Assembly (NCBI GenBank): GCA_018267275.1
Contig: JAFDYV010000007.1
Span: 248,001 to 312,000 of the forward strand
Length of the DNA: 64,000 bases
Origin: Bacteroidota bacterium
Lineage (GTDB): Bacteria > Bacteroidota > Bacteroidia > Cytophagales > Cyclobacteriaceae
Direction of reading: 5' to 3'
Part shown: in pieces, positions 51,306-62,500 of the stretch
How positions within the stretch are numbered: the stretch's first letter is position 1
Layout: each line of letters opens with the position of its first letter
Translations under genes and position numbers: made by a program
The notes under the pieces: generated by a model
Databases searched by the model: none
What the model was told of the DNA's origin: nothing
Seen by the model: the letters and a program-made list of their open reading frames with translations, nothing else

Positions 51306-54300
51306 ATGACCAAATTTTATCTGTTAATGCGCAGGTATCTAACGGTTGCGTTGGTGTTGGGAGTCTCGGTGGCTTTCGCTCAGCAAACTGTTAAGGGTAG
51401 GGTAACGTCAGCCGATGACGGTTCGGGGATTCCCGGGGTGAACATTCTAGAGAAAGGTACCAGCAATGGTACGGTGACTGACGGTGATGGTAACTATACC
51501 ATCTCGGTAGGCTCGAATGCAACACTCGTGTTTTCATTTGTGGGCTACGCAAGTCAGGAAGTTGCCGTGGGTTCGCAAACCGATGTAAGTGTGGCACTTC
51601 AATCTGACATTACCGCCTTGTCTGAGGTTGTAGTAATCGGATATGGTACTGTTAAGGCCATCGATGCAACGGGTGCTGTTGCCGCTGTGAAGGCAGAGGA
51701 CTTCAACGGTGGGGTCATTTCTTCACCTGAACAATTGATTCAAGGCAAGACTGCCGGTGTGCAAATCACCTCGACCAGTGGTGCGCCCGGTGCCGGTGTA
51801 AATTTGAGAATCAGGGGTACTTCGTCAATTCGTTCTAACAACAACCCTCTTTTCGTGGTAGATGGAGTGCCGTTGGCTGGTGGTGTAACCCCTGCCGCTG
51901 CAGATGTTGGTTACGGAACCAACCAAGATACTAACCCTCTTAACTTCTTGAATCCCAACGATATCGAGAGCATGAACATCCTGAAAGATGCGTCAGCAAC
52001 TGCTATTTATGGTTCACGGGGTGCCAATGGTGTTGTGTTGATTACAACCAAGAGTGGAAAAGGTCAAAAAGGCGTATTTGAATTTGCTTCTAGTTTGAGC
52101 TTAGCATCTGCTCAAAAGCGGTACGATTTGTTGACACCGTCTCAATTTTTGGATGGTGTACAACAATTTGGTGGCGATAGAGTAGCGCAAAACTTTGGTG
52201 CGCAGACAGATTGGCAAGATTATATCCTACGATCTTCTTTCTCTAACAAGCAAAATTTGTCTTATTCAAAGAGTTCAAAGACCGGGTCAATCCGTGCATC
52301 GTTTGGATATGAAGATCAACAGGGTATCATTAAAAACTCATCAATGCAGCGTTTGACTGGTCGCCTCAATGGCACCAAGTCATTAATGGATGACAAATTA
52401 AAGTTGGACTTGACGCTGACACTTTCAGGCGTCACACGTGAGGACCCGCCAATTGGAGCAAGCGCAGGTTTCCAAGGTGACCTTTTAGGAGCAGCCTATT
52501 CGGCTAACCCTACCTGGCCAACCAATCCAGATTTCAATTCTGGTGGCCAAAGAAGCCCAGCGAACATGCTTGCTTATTACAGAAATAATGCGTCAACCAA
52601 CCGTTTGTTGAGCAACTTGTCTGCGACATACAAAATCAATGATGCATTGTCAGCGAAAGCCACTTATGGATTGGATTATTCCAGAGGTGAAGGGTACACA
52701 CTTGCCTCGGGTAACGCTCGAAATGCAGGTAACGGAGTTACAGGTTTTGGACAAGGTCAATTAAACCGGAACATGAATACCAATCACTTGGTGGAATTGA
52801 CTTTGAATTATAACAAGACATTTGACAAGGTACAGGTTGAGGCAGTGGGTGGTTATTCATTCCAAAGTTTCCGTAATAATTATATGTGGGCGATTGGGCG
52901 TGGATTTACAGATTTTGTTGATTTCCGTGCAATGCGTGATGAGTTAAGAGATTCTTACAATGCCGGTGCTGCAGCTGCCGGTTTTGCTGCCAATGGCCGC
53001 GATATTAACAACTGGGGCGTTACAGATGACTTGCGAAATGCAGGCGCCAACACCTCAGGAGGTTTTGTGAGCACTTTTAATAGCTCATCGGGCGATTTGT
53101 CACAATTCTTTTTCGCGAGACCTCGTTTTGCAACTGTAAAAGGTATCGGTGCAAACTACTATGATAATACTGATTACTTGCAGTCATATTTTGGACGTAC
53201 CAACGTAACGATTGCAGGCAAGTACTTGATTACCGCAACATTGCGCGTGGATGGTTCCTCAAAGTTTGGGTCTAACAATCGTTACGGTGTTTTCCCTTCT
53301 GGTGCGATTGCTTGGAAGTTGCATGAAGAAGACTTTATGCCTGATTTCTTTAGCACGTTCAAATTCAGAACAGGATACGGAATTGTTGGAAACCAGGACG
53401 GTCTTGGATATGGTGAATATATCAGAAGGGAAAGATGGTCTGACGTTGGTATTGGTGATGACAGACAAATTGTTTTGCCAGGTACTTCAACGCAAGGTTC
53501 TGTTAACCCTGGTCTTAAGTGGGAGCAAACTTCCCAATTTAGCGCAGGTATTGACTTTGGTATCTTCGGAGATAAGTTGAGTGGTAGCTTTGATTACTAC
53601 GTAAAAAATACCACCGACTTGTTGTTGAGAATTAACGCTGCTCAACCAGCCGTGGCAACGCAAATTTTTAGCAACTTGAACGCTGTGGTGGAAAACAAGG
53701 GTTGGGAGTTCTCATTGAACTATGCAGCAATTGAAAAAACAGACGTTTCGTTGTCGTTTAGCGGAAACGTGTCGCACAATTCCAACCTATTGAAGGACTT
53801 TGGTGGTGCTCTTGATGCTGGTACAATACGCGGCCAAGGTTTGTCATTGGCATACGCGCAACGTTTGGCGGGTGGTTATCCATTGTTCTCTTACCACCTG
53901 AGGGAGTTCCAAGGCTTTGATGCAACCGGTCAGCCAATTGGTGATAACCAAACTTTTGTGGGAAAGAGTGCTTTGCCAACTTGGAACATGGGCTTCTCAG
54001 TGAATGCACGCTACAAGGCATTCGACTTTGCAGCTTACTTCACTGGTCAGTTTGGAATGTATGTGTATAACAACACCGCGAATGCATTCTTTACTGCTGG
54101 TTCAATCAACAACGCACGTAACGTCACTCGCAATGTGTTGACTGCAGGTGAAGCTGGATCGGCCGAAGCGGCTGTTTCTACTCGTTTCCTTGAAAAAGGT
54201 GACTTCATCCGCATGCAGAACTTTACGATCGGTTATAATGTGCCAATGGGTGAGCAGAAGTTTATTAAGAAACTTAGATTCTATTTGAATGGTCAAAACG

Positions 54301-54455
54301 TATTCTTGATTACGAGCTACACGGGGCTAGATCCTGAAGTTAGCAGTAGCCCAGCAGCGTTTGATTTGTTGAACGGACTGCCAACTGCAGGTATTGATTA
54401 TGCCGCTTATCCTCGGCCTCGCATCTTCACGCTTGGGTTAAATGCTACGTTTTAA
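51306..54455 (+). CDS. SusC-like TonB-dependent outer-membrane transporter (second)
   Basis: A 1049-residue TonB-dependent transporter, paralogous to the first SusC. The signal peptide ends at FAQQ (about residue 26). The carboxypeptidase-D-like domain (GRVTSADDGSGIPGVNILEKG) is almost identical in pattern to that of the first SusC, followed by VVVIGYGTV and the plug motif LKDASATAIYGSRGANGV. The barrel ends in an aromatic residue (LGLNATF). No STN domain is present. It forms a pair with the SusD gene 20 bases downstream and has its own promoter and LacI-type sites. The barrel differs enough from the first pair to suggest a different oligosaccharide length or branching. Confidence 0.95.
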   Translation: MTKFYLLMRRYLTVALVLGVSVAFAQQTVKGRVTSADDGSGIPGVNILEKGTSNGTVTDGDGNYTISVGSNATLVFSFVGYASQEVAVGSQTDVSVALQSDITALSEVVVIGYGTVKAIDATGAVAAVKAEDFNGGVISSPEQLIQGKTAGVQITSTSGAPGAGVNLRIRGTSSIRSNNNPLFVVDGVPLAGGVTPAAADVGYGTNQDTNPLNFLNPNDIESMNILKDASATAIYGSRGANGVVLITTKSGKGQKGVFEFASSLSLASAQKRYDLLTPSQFLDGVQQFGGDRVAQNFGAQTDWQDYILRSSFSNKQNLSYSKSSKTGSIRASFGYEDQQGIIKNSSMQRLTGRLNGTKSLMDDKLKLDLTLTLSGVTREDPPIGASAGFQGDLLGAAYSANPTWPTNPDFNSGGQRSPANMLAYYRNNASTNRLLSNLSATYKINDALSAKATYGLDYSRGEGYTLASGNARNAGNGVTGFGQGQLNRNMNTNHLVELTLNYNKTFDKVQVEAVGGYSFQSFRNNYMWAIGRGFTDFVDFRAMRDELRDSYNAGAAAAGFAANGRDINNWGVTDDLRNAGANTSGGFVSTFNSSSGDLSQFFFARPRFATVKGIGANYYDNTDYLQSYFGRTNVTIAGKYLITATLRVDGSSKFGSNNRYGVFPSGAIAWKLHEEDFMPDFFSTFKFRTGYGIVGNQDGLGYGEYIRRERWSDVGIGDDRQIVLPGTSTQGSVNPGLKWEQTSQFSAGIDFGIFGDKLSGSFDYYVKNTTDLLLRINAAQPAVATQIFSNLNAVVENKGWEFSLNYAAIEKTDVSLSFSGNVSHNSNLLKDFGGALDAGTIRGQGLSLAYAQRLAGGYPLFSYHLREFQGFDATGQPIGDNQTFVGKSALPTWNMGFSVNARYKAFDFAAYFTGQFGMYVYNNTANAFFTAGSINNARNVTRNVLTAGEAGSAEAAVSTRFLEKGDFIRMQNFTIGYNVPMGEQKFIKKLRFYLNGQNVFLITSYTGLDPEVSSSPAAFDLLNGLPTAGIDYAAYPRPRIFTLGLNATF

Positions 54456-54475
54456 TTCAAACCTTAAAACTCAGA

Positions 54476-56056
54476 ATGGAAATGAAAAAAGATAATAAAT
54501 TCAGAAATCGAGTGATCATGTCCTCGATTACCTTGGGTCTGTTATTCAACGCTTGTACGTTGGATATCAATGAGACAGACTCATTAAAAACGAGGGGCGC
54601 TTCTGCCGTGTTCAACGGAGTGGCCGATCCCGCAGGTTCATTGAACAACATTTATAATGCTATACAAGGTCAAACTGAAGATCAGGCCAACCTTTATGCG
54701 CTCACAGAAGTGTCTACTGATGAGTTGTTAGTTCCTACTAGAGGTACTGACTGGGGTGATAACGGTATCTGGCGTACAGTGCATGTTCATACTTGGGGTC
54801 CTACACATAACTTTGTGGTAGGTGTTTGGAACGACAAGAACGGTGCAGTGTTGAGATGCACCGAGGTTATCGACCCCTTGAGCAATGCTACCAGACAACA
54901 AGTTGCTGAAGCTAAATTTGCTCGGGCTTACAATATGTGGATTGTGATGGATTTTTGGGGACAAGTTCCATTCCGCAAGCCAACAGATGGTCCGGATGTG
55001 ATTCCTTCTGTGCTGACACGGTCTGAAGCATATAACTTCATTGTGAAGGATTTGAACGAAGCCATTAACGACCTGCCCAACAGTGTACCAACGGCATCAA
55101 GCAAGACCCGTCCGGTGAAGGCTACCGCGAGATTCTTGCTGGCAAAGGTGAAGTTGAATTCAAACATTTATAATGGTGCCTACGGCTCCACTGATTTGGA
55201 TGATGTTATTTCACTCGTGAATGCCATTGAGGCAGATGGTTATGCTTTGGTTGGCAATTATTTTGACATCTTCAAAGGACCGAACTATTCGAACACAGAT
55301 GTTATTTGGGCTGTGAACGCAAGTACAGGCAATAGGATGTGGAACAGTTTGCACTATAATCAATCTCACACCGGTAACGGTGGCGGTGGATGGAATGGTT
55401 TTTCTACGCTGACTGAGTTTTACAACAAATTTCAGGGACCTGCTGCTACCAATGCAATTGGCGGTGCACAAGAGGAAAGGCGTGGGTATACCCACACGCT
55501 TGCGTCCACGAATGCGTCAAACCAAGGTTTTGGTTTTGGTTTCCAATTTGGTCAAATGTATGGCTGGCGCAATGGCGCAGCTGTAGCCCTGCAAGACAGA
55601 ACCCAAAAGCCATTGGTATTTACATTGCAATTTGCAGCCTCTGGCCTTATTGGTAACAATGAGGTTACTGGTGCTAGGTTGCTCAAGTATTCTCCGGCCA
55701 ACGGAGCTTTTACGGCTGGTGTTGTGATGGCCCGTTTTGCTGATGCACACCTGATGCGCGCAGAAGCCATCCTAAGAAAAGGTAATGCTGCTAGTGCACT
55801 TACTGAAGTAAATAAGTTGCGTGCTCTCAGAACAAATACACCACCCTTGGCATCAATTGACTTGGCCGGGATGTTGGATGAGCGCGGACGCGAGTTATAT
55901 ACCGAAGGCTGGAGGAGAAATGACATGATCCGATTTGGCGTATTCAAAAATGCCAAAGAATTCAAGCCAATTGGTGATGGGCACACCGATTTGTTCCCCA
56001 TACCAGCAAGTGCGTTGCTGTCTAACCCAGGTTTGAAGCAAAACCCCGGCTATTAA
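54476..56056 (+). CDS. SusD-like glycan-binding lipoprotein (second)
   Basis: A 526-residue SusD/RagB-family lipoprotein, the lid of the second SusC. The lipobox is at Cys27 (LLFNAC), and the signal is longer if translation starts at the first ATG (54476) than at the second (54482). The scaffold contains KFARAYNMWIVMDFWGQVPFRKP, RFADAHLMRAEAILRKG and the C-terminal motif DERGRELYTEGWRRNDMIRFG, ending LFPIPASALLSNPGLKQNPGY as in the first SusD. No SusE/SusF genes follow; a terminator ends the transcript. Confidence 0.95.
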   Translation: MEMKKDNKFRNRVIMSSITLGLLFNACTLDINETDSLKTRGASAVFNGVADPAGSLNNIYNAIQGQTEDQANLYALTEVSTDELLVPTRGTDWGDNGIWRTVHVHTWGPTHNFVVGVWNDKNGAVLRCTEVIDPLSNATRQQVAEAKFARAYNMWIVMDFWGQVPFRKPTDGPDVIPSVLTRSEAYNFIVKDLNEAINDLPNSVPTASSKTRPVKATARFLLAKVKLNSNIYNGAYGSTDLDDVISLVNAIEADGYALVGNYFDIFKGPNYSNTDVIWAVNASTGNRMWNSLHYNQSHTGNGGGGWNGFSTLTEFYNKFQGPAATNAIGGAQEERRGYTHTLASTNASNQGFGFGFQFGQMYGWRNGAAVALQDRTQKPLVFTLQFAASGLIGNNEVTGARLLKYSPANGAFTAGVVMARFADAHLMRAEAILRKGNAASALTEVNKLRALRTNTPPLASIDLAGMLDERGRELYTEGWRRNDMIRFGVFKNAKEFKPIGDGHTDLFPIPASALLSNPGLKQNPGY

Positions 56057-56080
56057 CATCGGGTTGATTACTTTAAAGAA

Positions 56081-56106
56081 AAAGAGGCTTCGGCCTCTTT
56101 TTTTTT
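56081..56106 (+). terminator. Rho-independent terminator after the second SusCD pair
   Basis: A perfect 8-bp stem AAAGAGGC / GCCTCTTT with the very stable TTCG tetraloop, followed by a T-run. It separates the starch locus from the FG-GAP lipoprotein cluster. Confidence 0.95.
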
Positions 56107-56179
56107 GTGTGATTATTTTTGTTGCTTAGAAGGATTTTTCGAGTCGTAAGATTTGCTACCATAAATATTCAGGAGGAAA

Positions 56180-59100
56180 GTGAAGAAGTCGCACCTTATA
56201 CTCTTTGGCCTTGTTGTTTTGACATCGTCCTGCCGAGAGAATCATCAGCAAACGAACACTGACACGACATTGTTTACAAAAATGTCGGCAGCGCACACGG
56301 GGATATCATTTGCGAATGAGATTGAAGACAAGAAGGAGTTTAATATTTTTAGCTACAGAAACTTTTATAACGGAGGAGGAGTAGCGATAGGAGATATAAA
56401 CAATGATGGACTTCCTGATATTTTCTTCACAGCAAACATGCAAAAAAATCGGTTGTATTTAAATAAAGGGGATTTCAAGTTTGAAGAGATAACTGACTCC
56501 GCTCGCGTAGGAGGAAATAAACCTTGGGATACGGGCGCTGTTATGGTAGATGTGAATGCAGACGGCTACTTGGATATATATGTGAGTAATGCCGGCAACA
56601 ACGAAGGGAACAACCATGATAATGACCTATATATTAATAACGGTGATTTGACGTTTACCGAGAGGGCGAACGAGTTTAACTTGGCCAAAAGCGGATTTTC
56701 CACACACGCAACTTTTTTTGATTATGATAAAGATGGGGATCTTGATGCTTATATTTTAAACAATAGTAATGTCCCCGTAAGTAGTCTTGGGTTTGCATCC
56801 GATAGAGAAAAAAAAGCGCAAGACTGGGAGAACATCCCACCACAAATTCGAGGTGTGGGCCACCTGCTTCTTCGAAATGACAACGGGAAATTTGTTGATG
56901 TGACAGAGCAGTCAGGTATTTACGGTAGCCTCATTGCATTTGGCCTGGGTGTGTTGGCAGTCGACATAAATAACGACACCTACACCGATATTTATGTGTC
57001 GAACGACTTTTATGAGCGAGACTATTTGTATATCAACCAAAAAGACGGAACTTTTTCAGAACAGATAAAAGACTGGACTTCACATCTTTGTTTGTCTGCC
57101 ATGGGCGTAGACGTAGCCGATATCAATAATGACGGATTGAATGACATCTTCATTACCGATATGATGCCTGAAAAAATTGATCGGACAAAAAAGGTAATGG
57201 AGTTTGACAATGTTGATGTCTTCAAATTGAAACAAGAGAGAGATTTCTATCAGCAATACATCCAAAATACGCTTCAGTTGAACAACGGAAATAATTCCTT
57301 TTCTGAAATCGCCTACTACAGCGGGGTCGCAAAAACCGATTGGAGTTGGGCCGGCCTCCTTTTTGACATGGATAACGATGGCTACAAGGATATTTATGTT
57401 ACCAATGGAATGATTCATGATCTGACGGACATTGACTATGTGGATTTTCTGGCAAATGATGTGATCACCAATTTGATTAAAACCGGCAACAAGAATGAAA
57501 TGCTATCGATTATCAACAAAATGCCAGTGACACCACTGCCAAATTATGCTTATAGAAACAATCACAACTTGACCTTTAGCAATGTAGCTGATCAATGGGG
57601 TTTGGGCGCCCCTAGTTTTTCCAGCGGCTGCGCCTATGGCGATTTAGATAATGATGGGGACTTGGATTTGGTGGTGAGCAATGTGAACATGGAGTCGTTT
57701 GTGTATAGGAATGACGCTAACTTGAAGACTACGAACCGATATCTGCAGTTTAAACTCAAAGGTGTTGGCGCAAACCCATTTGCTATTGGCACTTCTGTGA
57801 AGTTATTTGTTGGGGGCAACATCATTTCGCAAGAGTTAATGCCATCCCGGGGTTTTCAATCCTCCATGGATTATACTTTGACTTTTGGCCTTGGGCCGGT
57901 AGATACAGTGGACTCGATTAGTGTGCTCTGGCCAGACAATAGACTAACTACACTGATTGACATTAAAACCAATCAAAGGTTGTTACTTTCCCAGAATGAT
58001 GCTTCCACCAAGTGGACTCCCAAGAGTTCGGTGCCAACTAAAACACTACTAAAAGAGTTGGACAACAGCGCACTGGGAATACACACCGAAGACAAGTTTG
58101 ATGACTTTGATCAAGAAGGATTGTTGACCAAATACCTTTCTAAAGAAGGTCCGGCATTGGCCAAAGCAGATGTTGATGGCGATGGTAATGAGGATATTTT
58201 TGTGGGTGGTGCAAAAGGGCAAGCAGGCGCCATTTACTTGCATGTGGGAAATGGTAAACTCAAGCGAACATCAAATAGCTGTTTCTCAGACGATGCAAAT
58301 TTTGAGGACACTGCTGCTGCTTTTTTTGATGCCGATGGGGATGGCGATACTGACCTAATGGTTGGATCAGGTGGAAACACAGCATCTGATAAGACGAAGT
58401 TTCAAAATCGGCTGTATGTGAACAATGGCAAAGGCCAGTTTAAACGTGCTGAACTGGAGGTTCCCAGCGCTCGCGCCAATGTTTCGGTAATTGCCCCATT
58501 AGACTTTGATCAAGATGGTGACATAGACATTTTTGTTGGAGGTAGAAGTGTACCGGGCGTCTATGGCACCAATCCCCAACACTTACTCTTGACAAATGAT
58601 GGCAAAGGTTTGTTTGTTGACAGAACAGATCGATATGCTTATGATTTGAAGGAGGCAGGGATGGTGACCGATGCCAAATGGGTCGATATTGATGGTGATA
58701 ATAAAAGTGATTTGGTCACAACCTCTGACTGGGGGATACCCACTATCTTGAAAAATGGTGGCAAGCGATTGACAAAATGGGCATCCAACTTAGATACACT
58801 GAACGGATGGTGGAGAACTTTGGATGCTGCGGATTTTGACAATGATGGCGATCAGGATTTGGTACTGGGAAATGCTGGATTGAATATTCCATTTGTTGCT
58901 TCGTGGAACCTTCCCATGAAGTTGTGGGTAAATGATTTTGACGAAAACGGAACAATCGAACAGATCATGACAACCCGCTATGACGATGGGGATTATCCCG
59001 TGCATATGAGAAGGGAGTTGAATGCGCAACTGCCGAGCCTAAAAAAAAGAAACTTAAAGGCAGCCGACTACTCAAAGAGAAGCATTGACGAATTATTCAC

Positions 59101-59521
59101 ACCACAAGTGGTTGCAAAATCCTTGGTACGGTCATCAAACATGTCAGAGACAGTAATTGCGGTAAACGAAGGCAGTGGTAAGTTCTCAATTAGGAAATTA
59201 CCAGCGCGCGTTCAATGGTCGTGCGTGTGCGGCATTGCCTGTCTTGATATCAATGGCGATGGGCATCAGGATTTGATGATGGGTGGAAATGATTTTGACT
59301 TTAAACCGCAATTTTCACGGCAGGATGCAAGTTTTGGTCACGTGTTGTTGGGCAATGGCAAGTTTGATTTTGAATGGCAACGATTTTCGGAAAGTGGCTT
59401 TTTTGTTCGCGATCAGATCAGGCATATCCAAATCATTAAAGATAAAAATGGCAAACAGTTTATTGTAACGGCCATCAACAATCAGAAACCGAAACTGTAT
59501 ACCTTGAATAATGGAAAATAG
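56180..59521 (+). CDS. FG-GAP/ASPIC-UnbV (CRTAC1-like) lipoprotein, first copy
   Basis: An 1113-residue exported lipoprotein (lipobox Cys18, LTSSC). It contains many FG-GAP/VCBS repeats with Ca-binding DxNxDG cores (DINNDGLPDIFF, DVNADGYLDIYV, DYDKDGDLDAY, DVDGDGNEDIFV, DFDQDGDIDIFVGG). These would form beta-propellers in two blocks: about 40-460 and 640-1110. Between them lies an ASPIC/UnbV domain (about 520-620: FAIGTSVKLFVGG, RGFQSSMDYTLTFGLG, VLWPDNRLTTL). Proteins of this type occur near SusCD genes in Bacteroidota; their function is unknown. It starts with GTG, preceded by AGGAGG only 3 bases upstream, rare in this phylum. It overlaps the next gene by 11 bases. Confidence 0.87.
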   Translation: MKKSHLILFGLVVLTSSCRENHQQTNTDTTLFTKMSAAHTGISFANEIEDKKEFNIFSYRNFYNGGGVAIGDINNDGLPDIFFTANMQKNRLYLNKGDFKFEEITDSARVGGNKPWDTGAVMVDVNADGYLDIYVSNAGNNEGNNHDNDLYINNGDLTFTERANEFNLAKSGFSTHATFFDYDKDGDLDAYILNNSNVPVSSLGFASDREKKAQDWENIPPQIRGVGHLLLRNDNGKFVDVTEQSGIYGSLIAFGLGVLAVDINNDTYTDIYVSNDFYERDYLYINQKDGTFSEQIKDWTSHLCLSAMGVDVADINNDGLNDIFITDMMPEKIDRTKKVMEFDNVDVFKLKQERDFYQQYIQNTLQLNNGNNSFSEIAYYSGVAKTDWSWAGLLFDMDNDGYKDIYVTNGMIHDLTDIDYVDFLANDVITNLIKTGNKNEMLSIINKMPVTPLPNYAYRNNHNLTFSNVADQWGLGAPSFSSGCAYGDLDNDGDLDLVVSNVNMESFVYRNDANLKTTNRYLQFKLKGVGANPFAIGTSVKLFVGGNIISQELMPSRGFQSSMDYTLTFGLGPVDTVDSISVLWPDNRLTTLIDIKTNQRLLLSQNDASTKWTPKSSVPTKTLLKELDNSALGIHTEDKFDDFDQEGLLTKYLSKEGPALAKADVDGDGNEDIFVGGAKGQAGAIYLHVGNGKLKRTSNSCFSDDANFEDTAAAFFDADGDGDTDLMVGSGGNTASDKTKFQNRLYVNNGKGQFKRAELEVPSARANVSVIAPLDFDQDGDIDIFVGGRSVPGVYGTNPQHLLLTNDGKGLFVDRTDRYAYDLKEAGMVTDAKWVDIDGDNKSDLVTTSDWGIPTILKNGGKRLTKWASNLDTLNGWWRTLDAADFDNDGDQDLVLGNAGLNIPFVASWNLPMKLWVNDFDENGTIEQIMTTRYDDGDYPVHMRRELNAQLPSLKKRNLKAADYSKRSIDELFTPQVVAKSLVRSSNMSETVIAVNEGSGKFSIRKLPARVQWSCVCGIACLDINGDGHQDLMMGGNDFDFKPQFSRQDASFGHVLLGNGKFDFEWQRFSESGFFVRDQIRHIQIIKDKNGKQFIVTAINNQKPKLYTLNNGK

Positions 59522-62500
59522 CCGGCACATGGTTGGATGGCGGATGCGCGGTATGTTGCCTTTGGTTGTGTTTCTGTTTGCGAGCGGTTGCAACAAAGAG
59601 GCAAAACTGTTTGAAAAATTGGATCTCGACCATGCAGGCATAGCTTTTCAAAATACAGTGGTTTCAGCCCCGGACTTCAACATTATCGACTTCGTATACT
59701 TCTATAATGGGGGAGGAGTGTCCATTGGTGATGTGAATAACGATGGACTGCCAGATGTTTTTTTTTCTGCTAATCAAGGTAAAAATAAACTATACCTTAA
59801 CAAGGGTAATCTAACGTTTGAGGACATTACCGACCGGGCAGGTGTTGCTGGACAAAACACCTGGGATACGGGAAGTGTAATGGGTGACGTTAATGGTGAT
59901 GGTTACTTGGATATTTATGTTTGTGCAGTAGTCGGATTAAAGAATCTCCGTGGCCATAATGAATTGTTCATTAACAATGGTGATAATACATTTTCTGAAA
60001 GGTCAGAAGAGTATGGGTTGGATTTTGAAGCATTTAGTTCATCAGCTTCTTTTTTGGATTTTGATTTGGACGGTCACCTAGATGTATTTCTTTTAAACCA
60101 TGCGGTTCATACGCCCGAATCATTTGGCCACGCTAATTTAAGAAATACGAGAACAGACGAAACTGGCGGCAAGTTATTGAAGAATGAGGGAGGCAAATTT
60201 GTGGACGTCAGTTCAGAAGCGAACATTTATGGCGGTATCAATGGGTACGGTCTTGGCGTTGGAGTGGCCGATTTTAATTTAGATGGTTATCCTGACATCT
60301 ATGTAGGGAACGATTTTCATGAAGACGATTACCTCTACATAAACAATGGAAATGGAACTTTCACTGAATCAGGCAAGAAGGCATTCACTTGTACCAGCAA
60401 GTTCTCAATGGGAAACGACATTGCCGATGTTAATCACGATGGTCTTCCGGATTTAATTAGCCTCGATATGCTGCCAGCAGACGAGGCGACTTTAAAAAAG
60501 TCCGTAGATGAAGAGAATGTTGATATTTTGAAAATGAGAACGCAACAATACGGCTACAACTACCAATACCCAAGAAACGCACTGCAAATTAATCTGGGAA
60601 ATGGTCAATTTGCGGAAACTGCTTTGATGAGCGGTGTGGCGGCCACAGATTGGAGTTGGAGTGCGCTGTTGGCAGATTTTGATCAAGATACAAATCAGGA
60701 CTTATTTGTGTCCAATGGAATTCCCCACAGGCCAAATGACTTGGATTATATCAAGTATGTCTCGAGCGAACAAGTTGTAAACGTAATCGGTAACACTAAG
60801 TTGGCCGATGAGAAAGCGCTTGCGCTAATGCCCGATGGAGCTACCCAGAATTTCATCTTTAGGGGTTCTGGAAGATACCGTTTTGAAGATAAATCAGCCC
60901 GTTGGCTTCCAAAGGAAAAAACTTGTTCAACGGCTGCAGCTTGGGGCGATTTAGACAATGACGGTGACTTAGACATCGTGACAAACAACGTGAATGGCGC
61001 GCCAAGTTTCTATATCAATCAATCAAATAAGTCCGCTCACTACTTGAAGATAAAACTAGAGGACCAAAATGGCAATCGCTTCGGCATAGGTGCCAAGGTC
61101 TATTCGTACCATAAAGGCATTTTTCAATATAAGGAAATGTTTACAGTTAGAGGATTTCAGTCCTCTTCAGAGCCGGTGATACATTTTGGGTATGGAACCC
61201 ACACTAACATTGATTCAATTCGTGTGATATGGCCTGATGGCAATAGCCAATTACTAAAAAATATTTCTGCTGATCAGACGTTGATACTTTCTCACGCAAA
61301 TGCCTCATCATTCAGGTCAAAGAGAGCTGAAAAAAAGGAGCCAACGTTCTTTCAAGTCAATCCTGCTGATATGGGCATCACCTATCAGCATGTCGAGGAT
61401 AATTACACAGATTTTCACCGGCTGAAATTACTTCCCTATCAACAAAGCGATAGAGGGCCGGCCACAGCTCTTGGCGATATTGATAACGATGGGAAGGTAG
61501 ATCTGTATTTGGGCGGTTCAAAACACATTCCAGGTCAGTTCTTTCTCCAGGCCAACAAAACTTTCAAGCGTGTATTAATCCCAGATATTTTACGCGATTC
61601 CTTAAATGAAGATGTGGAGGCCGTGATGGAAGATTTTGATAAGAATGGTAAAACGGATTTATTGATAGCCACTGGTGGTGCTGATTTTTATAACAAATCC
61701 ACGCCCTTGCTTGATACCTACTATCTTTCAACAGATTCTGGTTTTTTGGCAATGCCCATTTCGGGATTTTATGAAAATGCCTCTTGCATAAAGAAAGCTG
61801 ACTTTGATGGAGACGGATATGTTGATCTTTTTGTTGGCAACGAGTCGGTATCAAATGATTTTGGAGCGATGCCTCGATCCATGTTGCTTCACAATGAAGG
61901 TGGGAAACTTATAACGGTGCAAAACGAAATTTTCGCGTCACTCGGCATGGTTACCGATGCCACATGGGAAGATTTTGATCGCGATGGACAGCTGGATTTG
62001 ATTGTGGTGGGCGAGTGGATGGAGCCGGTATTCTTACGAAATCAATCGGGTACATTCACGAAGGTGACACGTTTAGGTAAAAAACTGAGTGGTTTATGGC
62101 AATCAATTTCAGCATTTGATATAGACCAAGATGGAGACCGGGATTTAGTATTGGGCAATTGGGGCCTTAACTCGAAGTTTAAAGCAACGGAGAGAAATCC
62201 GATGCGTATGTATTATGGAGATATTGATGGAAATGACATTGCTGAAACCATCATAGCAGTTGAGAAGAATGGCCATTATTACCCGTTAGAAGGGTATGAT
62301 AACCTAATTGCTCAAATCCCATCGTTGCATAAGAAATATACGGCTTACCGCGATATGGCTGGGAGAACAATTGAAGAGTTGTTCACCCCACGGGAGCTCT
62401 CCAAAATGAAGGTGTACGAAGTAGATCAGCTGGCTTCGGGGTATTTGAGAAGCGAGCCACAAGGTTATACGTTCGTTGAATTTGCAGATGAACTTCAGGT

